A DNA stretch of 64,000 nt from positions 1 through 64,000 of IMG/VR virus record IMGVR_UViG_3300042484_000849. One strand, 5' to 3'. Positions 32,354 through 40,026 of this stretch are shown piece after piece. How positions within the stretch are numbered: position 1 is the stretch's first letter; the number at the start of each line of letters is the position of its first letter. Source of the stretch: a virus. Both the position numbers and the translations under genes were made by a program. The notes below the pieces were generated by a model. The model was not told the DNA's origin and did not search any database. It worked only from the letters and a program-made list of their open reading frames with translations.

Positions 32354-32890
32354 TTAATCCCAGAGTGCTCTAAAATATTTACCAAACAGATCCAAACCTT
32401 CTTGGATACGATCTTCATGTAGTTGATGCCCTTCAGCATCATACCAATGGTCATCAGGATTCTTATCAACCATTTGAAATGTATCTTCTACTTTACCTGT
32501 CATAGGATTGGGATATGTTTTATCAGTTTTAATCCAATCATAGTCACTTTTACCATGATGATATTTGTCACCATAATCTTCAAATGCTATTTGTTGAAAG
32601 GCCCAAATCATTTTATCTAATGTTTCATCCCAACGTTTAGCACCTTCATTCCATGCCTCATCGTGTGATTCAATATAGAAATCAAAGCTTTGTTGTGTGC
32701 TATATTCTTCACCACCAACATCTACAAAATCACTAGGGATACCTTGTTTAGTTTGTTTTAGTTGGATTAATGCCGGATAGATAATAGTAGCTAGAGTGTG
32801 GTCTGTACTCCAAGTATCAAATCTATCAATTTGCACATTGATTTTTCTGCGATTACCCTTTCTAGGGTAGTTGCCAATATTTATTTTCAT
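32354..32890 (-). CDS. Conserved phage protein (WSTDHTLA family)
   Basis: A 178-residue acidic, Trp/Tyr-rich protein. DTWSTDHTLATIIYPALIQLKQTKQG (in parts, about 25-50) and RWDETLDKMIWAFQQIAFE are blocks I recall from many T4-like phage genomes; the family has no assigned role. A long acidic His/Asp-rich stretch follows. Function unknown. Confidence 0.75.
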   Translation of the reverse strand: MKINIGNYPRKGNRRKINVQIDRFDTWSTDHTLATIIYPALIQLKQTKQGIPSDFVDVGGEEYSTQQSFDFYIESHDEAWNEGAKRWDETLDKMIWAFQQIAFEDYGDKYHHGKSDYDWIKTDKTYPNPMTGKVEDTFQMVDKNPDDHWYDAEGHQLHEDRIQEGLDLFGKYFRALWD

Positions 32891-33210
32891 ACTTCTTTAT
32901 TTACCTTGCCTTCAATAAATGCAACAAAATGTTCTCCGTGCTTCACTGAAGCATATTCAATTTTCTTGTATTCTTTACTTAGTTGTGCTAGTTGTTCTAA
33001 TGAATTACCTTGGCAAATAAAATCGTTTGATTCACGGTCATATAACAAAATAATATCATCTACTAATCTTGTTTCTAATTTATAAACATTAGATTTGATT
33101 GGTTCTTCAATAATCATTAATTGTAGATTTTTATGTAGTTTATATATTGTATGAAATTTACCCATAAACCATCCCAAAGCTAGGATTAGAATAATATCAA
33201 TTAGTGTCAT
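32887..33210 (-). CDS. Small membrane-anchored protein
   Basis: A 107-residue protein with one N-terminal membrane helix (TLIDIILILALGWFMG) and a soluble domain. The ATG lies 6 nt after an ATAAATA motif that overlaps the stop of the MazG-like gene, predicting a separate leaderless transcript. Not recognised. Confidence 0.6.
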   Translation of the reverse strand: MTLIDIILILALGWFMGKFHTIYKLHKNLQLMIIEEPIKSNVYKLETRLVDDIILLYDRESNDFICQGNSLEQLAQLSKEYKKIEYASVKHGEHFVAFIEGKVNKEV

Positions 33211-33214
33211 AATA

Positions 33215-33496
33215 TTATTTATTAATAGTTAAGTTAGACCATTTCTTTAATTTCTTAAATTTATTCTTTTTGGCCTGATCTAAACCACCAACTGTAATAC
33301 CTATATTATTTTCAGTAATCAATTCAACCATAGCTAATAAGTCACCCAATTCTTCTTCAAGCATTTGGATATTAGTCATTGGTTTGTTTGGTTTCATTTG
33401 ATCTGGACCGAACCTGAAACACTTGCTAACAGCTTGTGTAACTTCGGCACATTCTTCTTGTAAGATTAATAGAATTTCTCTTGTATCTTCGTTCAT
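33215..33496 (-). CDS. MazG-like nucleotide pyrophosphohydrolase
   Basis: A 93-residue all-helical protein with LQEECAEVTQAVSKCFRFG and LEEELGDLLAMVELI, the E-E-x-x-E...E-x-x-D metal-binding layout of the MazG/dUTPase-like superfamily. These enzymes split nucleoside triphosphates to monophosphate and pyrophosphate and limit odd nucleotides or (p)ppGpp. It lies near dCMP deaminase and overlaps the 33493 gene by 4 nt. Confidence 0.8.
   Translation of the reverse strand: MNEDTREILLILQEECAEVTQAVSKCFRFGPDQMKPNKPMTNIQMLEEELGDLLAMVELITENNIGITVGGLDQAKKNKFKKLKKWSNLTINK
33216..33222 (-). promoter_or_regulatory. Late-type promoter ATAAATA, leaderless
   Basis: The final A (33216) is 6 nt from the ATG at 33210. 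The motif overlaps the stop codon of the gene at 33215-33496. Confidence 0.5.
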
Positions 33497-33723
33497 TTTT
33501 TATTCCATCTAAAGTTGTTTAATTCAGCTACCACTTCATCTAATGATTCCTGTACTTCCCATGTACCATGAGGAGGACAAAAAACATATGTAATATTTTC
33601 AATTATACCATCTTCTTTTTTAGCAAGATTAGGTGTATTGAATACTGTTGAAATCAAATCAATATTGATTGCAATTTTATTGCCTTTGTGTGCGTCACTG
33701 GCATTTGTAAGAGAGATAAACAT
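33493..33723 (-). CDS. Small orphan protein
   Basis: A 76-residue protein (MFISLTNASDAHKGNKIAINIDLI...), probably beta-rich with a helical end; the YVFCPPHGTWEVQESLDEV stretch stands out. It has TAATG coupling upstream and ATGA coupling downstream. Not recognised. Confidence 0.65.
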   Translation of the reverse strand: MFISLTNASDAHKGNKIAINIDLISTVFNTPNLAKKEDGIIENITYVFCPPHGTWEVQESLDEVVAELNNFRWNKK

Positions 33724-33881
33724 TAAATTCCGATCATATTGGTTAAGTGTAAAAAAACAATTGCAAAATTAACTGCAAAAACTAATCCATCCATGTAGTA
33801 CATCCACTTAGGACTATTAGTATAATCTTTGGTTGCTAATATGTAACCAAAAAACAATGTAGCAAAAACACTAATTATCAT
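33723..33881 (-). CDS. Small membrane protein
   Basis: A 52-residue protein with two membrane helices (about 2-17 and 30-48). Joined to both neighbours by TAATG overlaps, which supports it being translated. Not recognised. Confidence 0.65.
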   Translation of the reverse strand: MIISVFATLFFGYILATKDYTNSPKWMYYMDGLVFAVNFAIVFLHLTNMIGI

Positions 33882-34393
33882 TATTGTTTCCTATTAGCTT
33901 TAGACATTACATATTTTTCATGATAGGGTTTCCAATCATTTAAGTAATGGTCGTGTTTAATCCAACGATGTATTCCTTTCTTAGCTTCTACTAAGAAACC
34001 CCATTCACGTTGCTGTGGTCCCATAAAGAACATTGTTGTTGCTGGCTCTTCACCTTCAAGTTCAAGCCAATGATAATCACCTGCATTACGTTTAATAATA
34101 CTACCGGGCCCACGCCATGTTTGAAATTCTGTAAGCAATTTACCATCATCATTGAATACAGGGGTATGCTCCCAATAACCACCCTTCAATACAATAGTCA
34201 TGTAGGGCCAAGGATGGTCATGAAATATAGGATCATCACTACGTACAATCTTATGTAATGTAACATTGAGTGGGAACCAACTACGGTCTTTAAGAAACAA
34301 ATAATAGCGGTGCATGTAATCTAGTCCTGTCCTACGATCAGGAATCAAACGATAACGACCTAACTTATTCATTACTTTGTGAAATAAACTCAT
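33881..34393 (-). CDS. Cupin-fold phage protein
   Basis: A 170-residue protein with a cupin core: FHDHPWPYMTIVLKGGYWEH (metal-binding His pair and strand turn), RGPGSIIKRNAGDYHWLEL (second His) and FFMGPQQREWGFLV. I recall this family from many phages and bacteria without a tested function. The N-terminus (YLFLKDRSWFPLNVTLHKI) is also typical. Likely a metal-dependent sugar- or amino-acid-modifying enzyme or a binding protein. First gene of the unit, with TAGGAGAT before ATG. Confidence 0.75.
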   Translation of the reverse strand: MSLFHKVMNKLGRYRLIPDRRTGLDYMHRYYLFLKDRSWFPLNVTLHKIVRSDDPIFHDHPWPYMTIVLKGGYWEHTPVFNDDGKLLTEFQTWRGPGSIIKRNAGDYHWLELEGEEPATTMFFMGPQQREWGFLVEAKKGIHRWIKHDHYLNDWKPYHEKYVMSKANRKQ

Positions 34394-34459
34394 TACTATC
34401 TCCTATCTGATTGACTATTATAACATACAACTGAATTAAACACAAGTATAAAGGCAGAA

Positions 34460-34485
34460 AAAGGGTGACGAATCACCCTTTATTT
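34460..34485 (-). terminator. Terminator of the winged-helix gene
   Basis: On the minus strand AAAGGGTGA TTCG TCACCC followed by a T-run. It ends the gene at 34503-34763. Confidence 0.85.
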
Positions 34486-34487
34486 AC

Positions 34488-34503
34488 ATCTCAAATTTGA
34501 GAT
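34488..34503. repeat. Perfect 16-bp palindrome
   Basis: ATCTCAAATTTGAGAT is self-complementary. It touches the stop codon of the winged-helix gene and precedes its terminator. It could be a second regulator site. Confidence 0.6.
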
Positions 34504-34763
34504 TAAACTAGACCCATTGCCAAGGCCTTGTAACCAGCGGCTACAACTTCACGACTAGGGGTACCCAAACGATACTTAGTGTATGTACCACCGAGTTTGT
34601 TTGTACGCTTGTTAGCGTAGATTGCCAAACCGCTACGCAAGCGCAAATCGCTTACTGTTGCTGTTGGATTAGCAAATCCAAAACGTTGGGTAATTTGCTT
34701 CGCAGTCATTTCTGCGCCGTTTTCAAATGCCTCAATAAGGCGTGCTTGTTTAGTTAATGTCAT
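34503..34763 (-). CDS. Winged-helix DNA-binding protein, probable autorepressor
   Basis: An 86-residue protein. MTLTKQARLIEAFENGAE, TAKQITQRFGFANPTATVSDLRLRSG is a helix-turn-helix with a recognition helix at about 34-46, followed by a wing-like GGTYTKYRLG. ATG 34763 has AAGGAAA before it; the longer frame runs through the promoter. A perfect palindrome fills its promoter spacer, so the protein likely represses itself. It could also regulate other phage genes. A terminator follows. Confidence 0.75.
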   Translation of the reverse strand: MTLTKQARLIEAFENGAEMTAKQITQRFGFANPTATVSDLRLRSGLAIYANKRTNKLGGTYTKYRLGTPSREVVAAGYKALAMGLV

Positions 34764-34806
34764 TTTATTTTCCTTTAAAAAATCGCTGTTTTCACAACGT
34801 GTTACT

Positions 34807-34835
34807 ATTGTATAACAACTAGTTGTTACATACAA
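34807..34835 (-). promoter_or_regulatory. Promoter with palindromic operator in its spacer
   Basis: Minus strand TTGTAT, 17-bp spacer, TACAAT. The 16-bp perfect palindrome TAACAACTAGTTGTTA (34813-34828) fills the spacer, so a bound dimer would block RNA polymerase. Confidence 0.75.
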
Positions 34836-34859
34836 TATCTTTTGGTCACCTAGTTTAAT

Positions 34860-35708
34860 TTAGATGTCCAAAAACTTTAACTCAAACATATCTGCTTGAG
34901 GGTCAGCACCCTTGTAACCACGAGGATTACATACCACGCGGGTAGTGCCAATATTATAATCAAATGGGTCATGCATATGACCATGAGTCCATAAAGTAAT
35001 TTGTGGATGATCTAAAATGAATTCACTCAATTCACTATGATATCCGCCATTCATTATACTATGTACATTATGCTTGTATCTGTCATGTGTACTCATTGCG
35101 CTAGGTGCATGATGTCCTACAAATACAACTTTTTGATCCTTTAAATCAACCAACACTTGTTTCAAATAACTCAATGTTTGTTGATGACGGTACACAGTAT
35201 GTGCTGGACGTAATTTAGAATATCCATGTTCATCATTACGTATTACCCGATAATCATTCATCATGTCAGCTAATGCATGTAATGTTAGTGGATCACCTTT
35301 ATTACAATCAGTCCACAATGTAGCACCAATAAAGGACACTTCATTGATAACCTTAATATCATTCTCAAGGAAGTAAACATTAGGATAAACTGCACAGGCT
35401 GCACGTAAGTGGTTAATGCTTTCTTTCCATCTTCCGTGATAGAATTCATGATTGCCTGCAATATAAACAACATGAGGAAACTCATTGCTTACTCTACTGA
35501 GGAAAGCACGAAATCTTTGTGCGGCTTTTTGTCTTGTGCCTAATTCAGTATACGATTCATATGGGCTAATTACTGTTGGTGGATGATTATGTAAATCCTC
35601 TGCTAACATAATATCACCGGATAAGATAAGGACCTCAGCACCACCAGTGTTCTTAAGGTCAATATCTTCAAACTCTAAATGTAAATCCGAACAAATTCCT
35701 ATTTTCAT
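34860..35708 (-). CDS. Metallophosphoesterase
   Basis: A 282-residue calcineurin-like phosphoesterase with the full ligand set: CSDLHLEF (D8, H10), LSGDIM, IAGNHEFYHG, VGHHAPS and THGHMHDPFDY. NPRGYKG closes the domain. The size fits larger phage/bacterial MPEs. The substrate is unknown. It overlaps the SWIM-finger gene by 4 nt. It is the intact relative of the degenerate gene at 40971-41663. Confidence 0.87.
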   Translation of the reverse strand: MKIGICSDLHLEFEDIDLKNTGGAEVLILSGDIMLAEDLHNHPPTVISPYESYTELGTRQKAAQRFRAFLSRVSNEFPHVVYIAGNHEFYHGRWKESINHLRAACAVYPNVYFLENDIKVINEVSFIGATLWTDCNKGDPLTLHALADMMNDYRVIRNDEHGYSKLRPAHTVYRHQQTLSYLKQVLVDLKDQKVVFVGHHAPSAMSTHDRYKHNVHSIMNGGYHSELSEFILDHPQITLWTHGHMHDPFDYNIGTTRVVCNPRGYKGADPQADMFELKFLDI

Positions 35709-36037
35709 TTAACTAATTCTGCTATATGTTTACATGTACCACGATACATATATCCTGGGCATGTACAAGTTTTTTCATCAGTATCAATGGAGTAAACATT
35801 ACCTTTACTACCTGACACTTTAATGATTGTACTCTTTTCTTTAATTGCTTTGAAAGGATTTGGCTTTACTGGAGTAAACTTACGACCACGCTTGTCTATT
35901 GTGATCGGGTTTTTGAAATACTGAGGCGTAGTAGAACCAACCTTGATGTATGCAACCATTTTGCTCCCGTCAAGTAAGTATGTATGATTAGCATTGTTGC
36001 TATCATTCCAAACTGTTGTTTCTACTACTGCTTCCAT
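35705..36037 (-). CDS. SWIM-type zinc-finger protein
   Basis: A 110-residue protein. The C-terminal segment GNVYSIDTDEKTCTCPGYMYRGTCKHIAELVK carries C-x-C-x(n)-C-x-H, the SWIM zinc-finger signature that binds DNA or proteins. The N-terminal half holds a basic, Pro/Lys-rich region. Sits 1 nt after the 36039 gene and is coupled to the phosphoesterase downstream. Confidence 0.8.
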   Translation of the reverse strand: MEAVVETTVWNDSNNANHTYLLDGSKMVAYIKVGSTTPQYFKNPITIDKRGRKFTPVKPNPFKAIKEKSTIIKVSGSKGNVYSIDTDEKTCTCPGYMYRGTCKHIAELVK

Positions 36038-36038
36038 A

Positions 36039-36530
36039 TTAAGCTACCTCTGTTTCATCTTGTGCAATACGATCTTCTTCGTCCATAATTGCAGACTCTA
36101 ATGTAACAAAGGCTCCGTCGTGGTCACAAACAAACCAAACAGCTTTGCCATCAATGTTGCGCAGGATATAGTCATATTCCTGATGTTCGCACTTATTAAA
36201 ATAATCATTGATATCATTGTAATAGCGAGCCTCGCAACCTACTTCACCACGATCACGACCATAGAATGTAGTCATGTCTTTGTACAAATGAGAATATTCA
36301 ACCAATGTCATGTCTTCCATATCATAGTGACTGAATGGGTGCTTTGTACCGATCGTTGGACGCAAACTAGAGATATCACCTAAATCAATCAGGTCCCGCA
36401 TTACGAAGGGATTAGAATAGTATTCCATCAACATCTTACCGTTGTGAGCCAAGTAACCATCCCAGTGACAGTATACCTGACCGATAGTACCATCAGCGAA
36501 TTCTAATGAGATTGTAGAACGAGTAGCCAT
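36039..36530 (-). CDS. Conserved phage protein (ATRSTI family)
   Basis: A 163-residue acidic protein beginning MATRSTISLEFADGTIGQVYCHWDGY, a signature (here in part) I recall from many phages and some bacteria. It is rich in Tyr, His and Asp and may bind metal. Behind a consensus cassette promoter, so probably early. Function unknown. Confidence 0.78.
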   Translation of the reverse strand: MATRSTISLEFADGTIGQVYCHWDGYLAHNGKMLMEYYSNPFVMRDLIDLGDISSLRPTIGTKHPFSHYDMEDMTLVEYSHLYKDMTTFYGRDRGEVGCEARYYNDINDYFNKCEHQEYDYILRNIDGKAVWFVCDHDGAFVTLESAIMDEEDRIAQDETEVA

Positions 36531-36564
36531 TTTTTAAGTCCTTTATTTAACTGTCTAAGATTCT

Positions 36565-36593
36565 ATTATATACCCAAAGTGATTTATTGTCAA
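36565..36593 (-). promoter_or_regulatory. Cassette promoter
   Basis: TTGACAATAAAT, 17-bp spacer, TATAAT; leader ATCTTAGACAGTTAAATAAA. The stop TGA of the upstream gene lies within TTGACA. Confidence 0.9.
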
Positions 36594-36868
36594 GCCTCAA
36601 GCCGCTCTATAATCCAACCCTCTTGGACCATATATTGATGAAAATCCCGTGTAGCACGAATCTCGGGAGAGTCGGATGTAGTACCGCACATCTGTAAAGA
36701 CCGTTCACGCATTTCAACAATTTCTGATCCAGTCCAAGTTGCAGTTGGATCAGTCATCATTTCATTGAACATGAATTGTTTCGACCTCTTATCCAATGTA
36801 TTACTGAACGGGTTTAATTGCAAAATAAATCCAGGACCAAGTGAATAAACTGTTTGAAGACTAGCCAT
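36590..36868 (-). CDS. Small early orphan protein
   Basis: A 92-residue protein (MASLQTVYSLGPGFILQLNP...), helical in its second half, with Met-rich stretches. It has its own cassette promoter and AAAGGAG site. Not recognised. Confidence 0.68.
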   Translation of the reverse strand: MASLQTVYSLGPGFILQLNPFSNTLDKRSKQFMFNEMMTDPTATWTGSEIVEMRERSLQMCGTTSDSPEIRATRDFHQYMVQEGWIIERLEA

Positions 36869-36902
36869 TTTAAAACTCCTTTATTTAACTGTCTAAGAAT
36901 AT

Positions 36903-36931
36903 ATTATAGCACAAATGCCATTTATTGTCAA
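36903..36931 (-). promoter_or_regulatory. Cassette promoter
   Basis: TTGACAATAAATGG, 17-bp spacer, TATAAT; leader CTTAGACAGTTAAATAAAGG. Confidence 0.9.
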
Positions 36932-36934
36932 ATT

Positions 36935-37207
36935 TTACACCAAGTCAACTTGGACTTGTTTGTTGCGGAAAGTATGACCTAATCCTGTAGGAACCGTCTC
37001 ATTTTTACGTTTGGCTTCATAACGCAAATACGACAATTTAATCAATGCATCCCAGCAAACTGTACGGGCTGTATTGGTAGCAAACATTTCCGTCATTTGC
37101 TTGATAGTCATATACATACCAACATCGTTTTCGCTTCCATCACCTTTAAAAATTACACGGAATTTTTGTGAGTTTTTGAATCCGTCAATGATAGTTTTTG
37201 TACGCAT
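36935..37207 (-). CDS. Small early orphan protein
   Basis: A 90-residue basic protein (MRTKTIIDGFKNSQKFRVIF...) with a helical middle and TVPTGLGHTFRNKQVQVDLV at the end. Own cassette promoter. Not recognised. Confidence 0.68.
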   Translation of the reverse strand: MRTKTIIDGFKNSQKFRVIFKGDGSENDVGMYMTIKQMTEMFATNTARTVCWDALIKLSYLRYEAKRKNETVPTGLGHTFRNKQVQVDLV

Positions 37208-37240
37208 TTTTTAGTCCTTTTCTTTACTGTTTAAGATTCT

Positions 37241-37269
37241 ATTATAGCAGAATACCCATTTATTGTCAA
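37241..37269 (-). promoter_or_regulatory. Cassette promoter
   Basis: TTGACAATAAATGG, 17-bp spacer, TATAAT; leader AATCTTAAACAGTAAAGAAA, close to the copy at 13343. Confidence 0.9.
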
Positions 37270-37273
37270 ATTT

Positions 37274-37534
37274 TTACATTGACCAGTAAGTCTCTGTTGC
37301 AGGATTACAACAGTGTGGAGTGTCAGCATCAATCTCTATTTCCTTGCCGGTCATCAAGTTTTTGACCGTTTTCTTAGGAAAAACATAGTATGGGTTAAGA
37401 ACCTTGAATGCTTCCAAAGTTTTTGCGGTTTGTGCTAACGGGTTAGTTTCAATGAATTTCATCATTGACAAGAAACCCATACCCAAAAACTCTGCATCTT
37501 TTTGGATAACTTTGATTGCTGTAACTTCTTTCAT
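37274..37534 (-). CDS. Small early orphan protein
   Basis: An 86-residue protein (MKEVTAIKVIQKDAEFLGMG...) with a C-terminal CCNPATETYWSM end that includes adjacent Cys. Own cassette promoter and AAAGGAC site. Not recognised. Confidence 0.68.
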   Translation of the reverse strand: MKEVTAIKVIQKDAEFLGMGFLSMMKFIETNPLAQTAKTLEAFKVLNPYYVFPKKTVKNLMTGKEIEIDADTPHCCNPATETYWSM

Positions 37535-37565
37535 TTGTGTCCTTTAGTTGACTGTTTAAGATTCT

Positions 37566-37594
37566 ATTATATACCCAAAACCATTTATTGTCAA
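37566..37594 (-). promoter_or_regulatory. Cassette promoter
   Basis: TTGACAATAAATGG, 17-bp spacer, TATAAT; leader AATCTTAAACAGTCAACTAA. Confidence 0.9.
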
Positions 37595-37597
37595 ATT

Positions 37598-37885
37598 TTA
37601 ACGTTTGTCGCAATACTCAAAAAGGATCCACTTAGCACGATTGAGGGCTTGACGGGCATCTTCGGCTCGCATATAGTCAATGTCACCGTACTCGGTATTA
37701 ATCATTTCTTGTGCATCAGACATAAGACTAGCGGCCATCATTGCAGGACCTGAGAAGCAAAAAGTACTACTTTGTTCTACAGCCTCACGCATTTGGTCTT
37801 CTGTGCAACCATACATGCGGATTTGACGTTTTTCCTGCTCGTTTGTAGCAATCATTTCACCTATTGTGTCGTAACGTAAACTCAT
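37598..37885 (-). CDS. Small early orphan protein
   Basis: A 95-residue protein (MSLRYDTIGEMIATNEQEK...), mostly helical. The ATG at 37885 is chosen because AAAGGAG precedes it and the promoter lies inside the longer open frame, which would start at 38014. Not recognised. Confidence 0.7.
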   Translation of the reverse strand: MSLRYDTIGEMIATNEQEKRQIRMYGCTEDQMREAVEQSSTFCFSGPAMMAASLMSDAQEMINTEYGDIDYMRAEDARQALNRAKWILFEYCDKR

Positions 37886-37915
37886 TTCTAACTCCTTTTG
37901 ACTGAATAAGACTCT

Positions 37916-37944
37916 ATTATATACCCAAAACCATTTATTGTCAA
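37916..37944 (-). promoter_or_regulatory. Cassette promoter
   Basis: TTGACAATAAATGG, 17-bp spacer, TATAAT; leader TCTTATTCAGTCAAAAGGAG, the twin of the + strand copy at 12473. The upstream gene's TGA lies inside TTGACA. Confidence 0.9.
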
Positions 37945-38207
37945 ATTTGGTATGAGCAATAACCACGAATTTTGCTTTGTTTATTGGTAAAGCTTTCGTT
38001 GAATTTAACTTCATACCCTTTAGCTTTAAGAGCCGTCATTAGTGTTGACAGGTCACAGTCTTCCTCAAGGAAAGCATTAGCACCATTTTGATAACTATAG
38101 GGGGTGATTTTATCAGCGATACCAAGACTGACCAGTCGTGCTTTGGGGAAACGTGCCCAAGCGTGTCCAGGGTCACCGAATACTTTGATAGAAATTTTCT
38201 TAGTCAT
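37941..38207 (-). CDS. Small early orphan protein
   Basis: An 88-residue basic protein (MTKKISIKVFGDPGHAWARF...). The G-x-P-x-H-A-W start is reminiscent of LRAT/papain-like enzymes but too little follows to support that. Own cassette promoter. Function unknown. Confidence 0.68.
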   Translation of the reverse strand: MTKKISIKVFGDPGHAWARFPKARLVSLGIADKITPYSYQNGANAFLEEDCDLSTLMTALKAKGYEVKFNESFTNKQSKIRGYCSYQI

Positions 38208-38239
38208 TTGTAGTCCTTTATTTAACTGTCTAAGATTGT

Positions 38240-38268
38240 ATTATAGACCCAAAATGATTTATTGTCAA
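38240..38268 (-). promoter_or_regulatory. Cassette promoter
   Basis: TTGACAATAAAT, 17-bp spacer, TATAAT; leader AATCTTAGACAGTTAAATAA. Confidence 0.9.
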
Positions 38269-38270
38269 AT

Positions 38271-38867
38271 TTAGGACATGTTGCGTTTTTGCAACAGATT
38301 ATCTGCTAGGCCATACGCTACTGCCTCACTTGCACTCATAAAAAAGTCACGTTCCATGTCTTTTGCAAGCTCCTCAAATGTCTTTCCTACACTATTGTGG
38401 TCAACATAGATTTGTGTTAGTGATTTCTTCATAGCTAGTATTTCTTTAACTTGAATCTCCATATCAGTAGCCTGACCACGGGCACCACCTGAGGGTTGAT
38501 GAATCATATGCCGAGCATTGGGTAGAATACTACGTTTACCTTTTGCACCAGCTTGGCCTAGTAAACTTCCCATTGAACAAGCCTGACCCATAACAATAGT
38601 TTGAACATCTGGTCTAATGAATTGCATACAATCATAGATTGCCATACCAGCTGTTACTGAGCCACCCGGGCTATTGATATAGATGCTGATATCCTTATCT
38701 GAATCTTCACTCTCTAAGTACAGTAGTTGAGCAACGATTAGATTTGCCATTTGGTCATGCACCTCACCTTCAAGTAAAATAACACGATCTTTTAGTAGAC
38801 GGCTGTAAATGTCATAACTACGTTCGCCTTTACTTGTTTGTTCTAATACCATTGGGACTAAGCTCAT
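38271..38867 (-). CDS. clpP: ClpP protease subunit
   Basis: A 198-residue serine peptidase with catalytic S98 (GQACSMGS), H123 ([10 protein letters not shown]) and D174 (MERDFFMSA). The block [16 protein letters not shown] and the overall length match bacterial ClpP, which forms a two-ring tetradecamer fed by a AAA+ unfoldase. There is no long N-terminal propeptide. The gene stands alone behind GAAGGAAA, divergent from 38953, about 6 kb from phage clpX, whose IGF loop is intact, so the two phage proteins may work together or with the host's. Confidence 0.95.
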   Translation of the reverse strand: MSLVPMVLEQTSKGERSYDIYSRLLKDRVILLEGEVHDQMANLIVAQLLYLESEDSDKDISIYINSPGGSVTAGMAIYDCMQFIRPDVQTIVMGQACSMGSLLGQAGAKGKRSILPNARHMIHQPSGGARGQATDMEIQVKEILAMKKSLTQIYVDHNSVGKTFEELAKDMERDFFMSASEAVAYGLADNLLQKRNMS

Positions 38868-38891
38868 ATTGTTTCCTTCTTTTAAAAATAT

Positions 38892-38920
38892 TTGCGATAA
38901 ATACAGAATGGTGCTATAAT
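38892..38920 (+). promoter_or_regulatory. Sigma70-type promoter
   Basis: TTGCGA, 17-bp spacer, TATAAT, about 33 nt before the 38953 gene. It lies in the divergent region next to clpP. Confidence 0.65.
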
Positions 38921-38952
38921 TAGCACTTCATTAACTATTTGAGATATTATAC

Positions 38953-40026
38953 ATGAGATATACTGAATTTACAAGAACTTTGGTTGAAGCTGTTGACCAA
39001 ATTAAAACTGTTACCAAGCACGATGTGGAACAGACATTGCGTAAAGCTGGGTATGAAGATTTCAAAGTTAACGGTAATAAAATCAACGTTTTGGTTCAGA
39101 TTCCCTCTGGGCAACAAGAAAACGAGTTCCGTGTGTCTATGTTAGAAGAAATATTAACAATACTAAAGAAAGTATACGGAAATCAAGTATCATTCAGTAA
39201 TGATCCGGGACTGAGTAGTTTGGGTGGGGTTGTGTTTGATGATGGTCCGGTATCAGTTGTTGTTAAAGATATTGGTAAACAAGGTAACAACAGTGCAGGT
39301 GTTGGTAACGAATTAGAAATGGCTGGTTTAATAGCATCTGTGATTCAAAAATATACGACGGCAAACATTACATTTGTTGATCCACGTGGTAAGAAAATGA
39401 CTATTAAAAATTGTACAAACGTTGACGTTAAGGGTCGTGACACCGCAGATAGAAAAAAAGCTGACGTTGTGTTGTCTAGTGATAAAGGTAGTCTACCTAT
39501 TAGTATTAAAAAACTTAATGCTGATATGTGGGAAAGTGCTGATACTATGATTGGTTCAAGGGCCCGTGTTATTCTTGACAAACTAGTTAAAGAAGGTTTA
39601 GTTAAATTAAAAAAGATTGGCGAAAGAAAAACCAGATCTGGGTCAGTTCCTGTATACGCTTTATCTAAAGAGATTGTTATGGAGCCAACTGAAGAAGAAG
39701 CACTAAGTGCTGTGTTCGGTAATGACTTAAACCCTAAGGGCGGAATTGTTGTTCAAACGTTTAAGCCAGAGCATTTTGTACAAGACGGTCCTACAGTAAC
39801 TATTGATTGCCACGCGGTTATTACTAATGCTTCAGAGATTCCAGAAAGTCATTTAATGGTTTGGTTACTGCGTAATGACAGCACACGCAATGGCGGAACA
39901 TTGGGTGTTGCGGGCATTCGTCCATTAGGTGTAACATTATCACGTGGTATCGGTAAGAAGGGTACAAAAGACGTTATCTTGGTAGATCAGTACGGTAACG
40001 TAGTAGATAATCCAAATATCAAGTAA
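38953..40026 (+). CDS. Probable phage protein with nuclease-like core
   Basis: A 357-residue protein. Segment NELEMAGLIASVI (about 117-129), then VDVKGRDTADRKKADVVLSSDKGSLPISIKK (about 155-187, in parts) has the E...D-x(n)-(I)-x-K order seen in PD-(D/E)xK nuclease folds. The rest includes a basic middle and a beta-rich C-terminal domain (MVWLLRNDSTRNGGTLGVAGIRP). The N-terminal RYTEFTRTLVEAV resembles other proteins in the window. The nuclease assignment is tentative; a structural protein is the alternative. Confidence 0.5.
   Translation: MRYTEFTRTLVEAVDQIKTVTKHDVEQTLRKAGYEDFKVNGNKINVLVQIPSGQQENEFRVSMLEEILTILKKVYGNQVSFSNDPGLSSLGGVVFDDGPVSVVVKDIGKQGNNSAGVGNELEMAGLIASVIQKYTTANITFVDPRGKKMTIKNCTNVDVKGRDTADRKKADVVLSSDKGSLPISIKKLNADMWESADTMIGSRARVILDKLVKEGLVKLKKIGERKTRSGSVPVYALSKEIVMEPTEEEALSAVFGNDLNPKGGIVVQTFKPEHFVQDGPTVTIDCHAVITNASEIPESHLMVWLLRNDSTRNGGTLGVAGIRPLGVTLSRGIGKKGTKDVILVDQYGNVVDNPNIK

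Noticed and set aside
32898-32904. GTAAATA motif before the gene at 32354-32890 as a late promoter
   Set aside because: Weak match, inside the end of the upstream gene and at 8 nt from ATG; not counted.
37886-38014. N-terminal extension of gene 37598
   Set aside because: It contains the complete cassette promoter and the end of the upstream gene; ATG 37885 has an AAAGGAG site.
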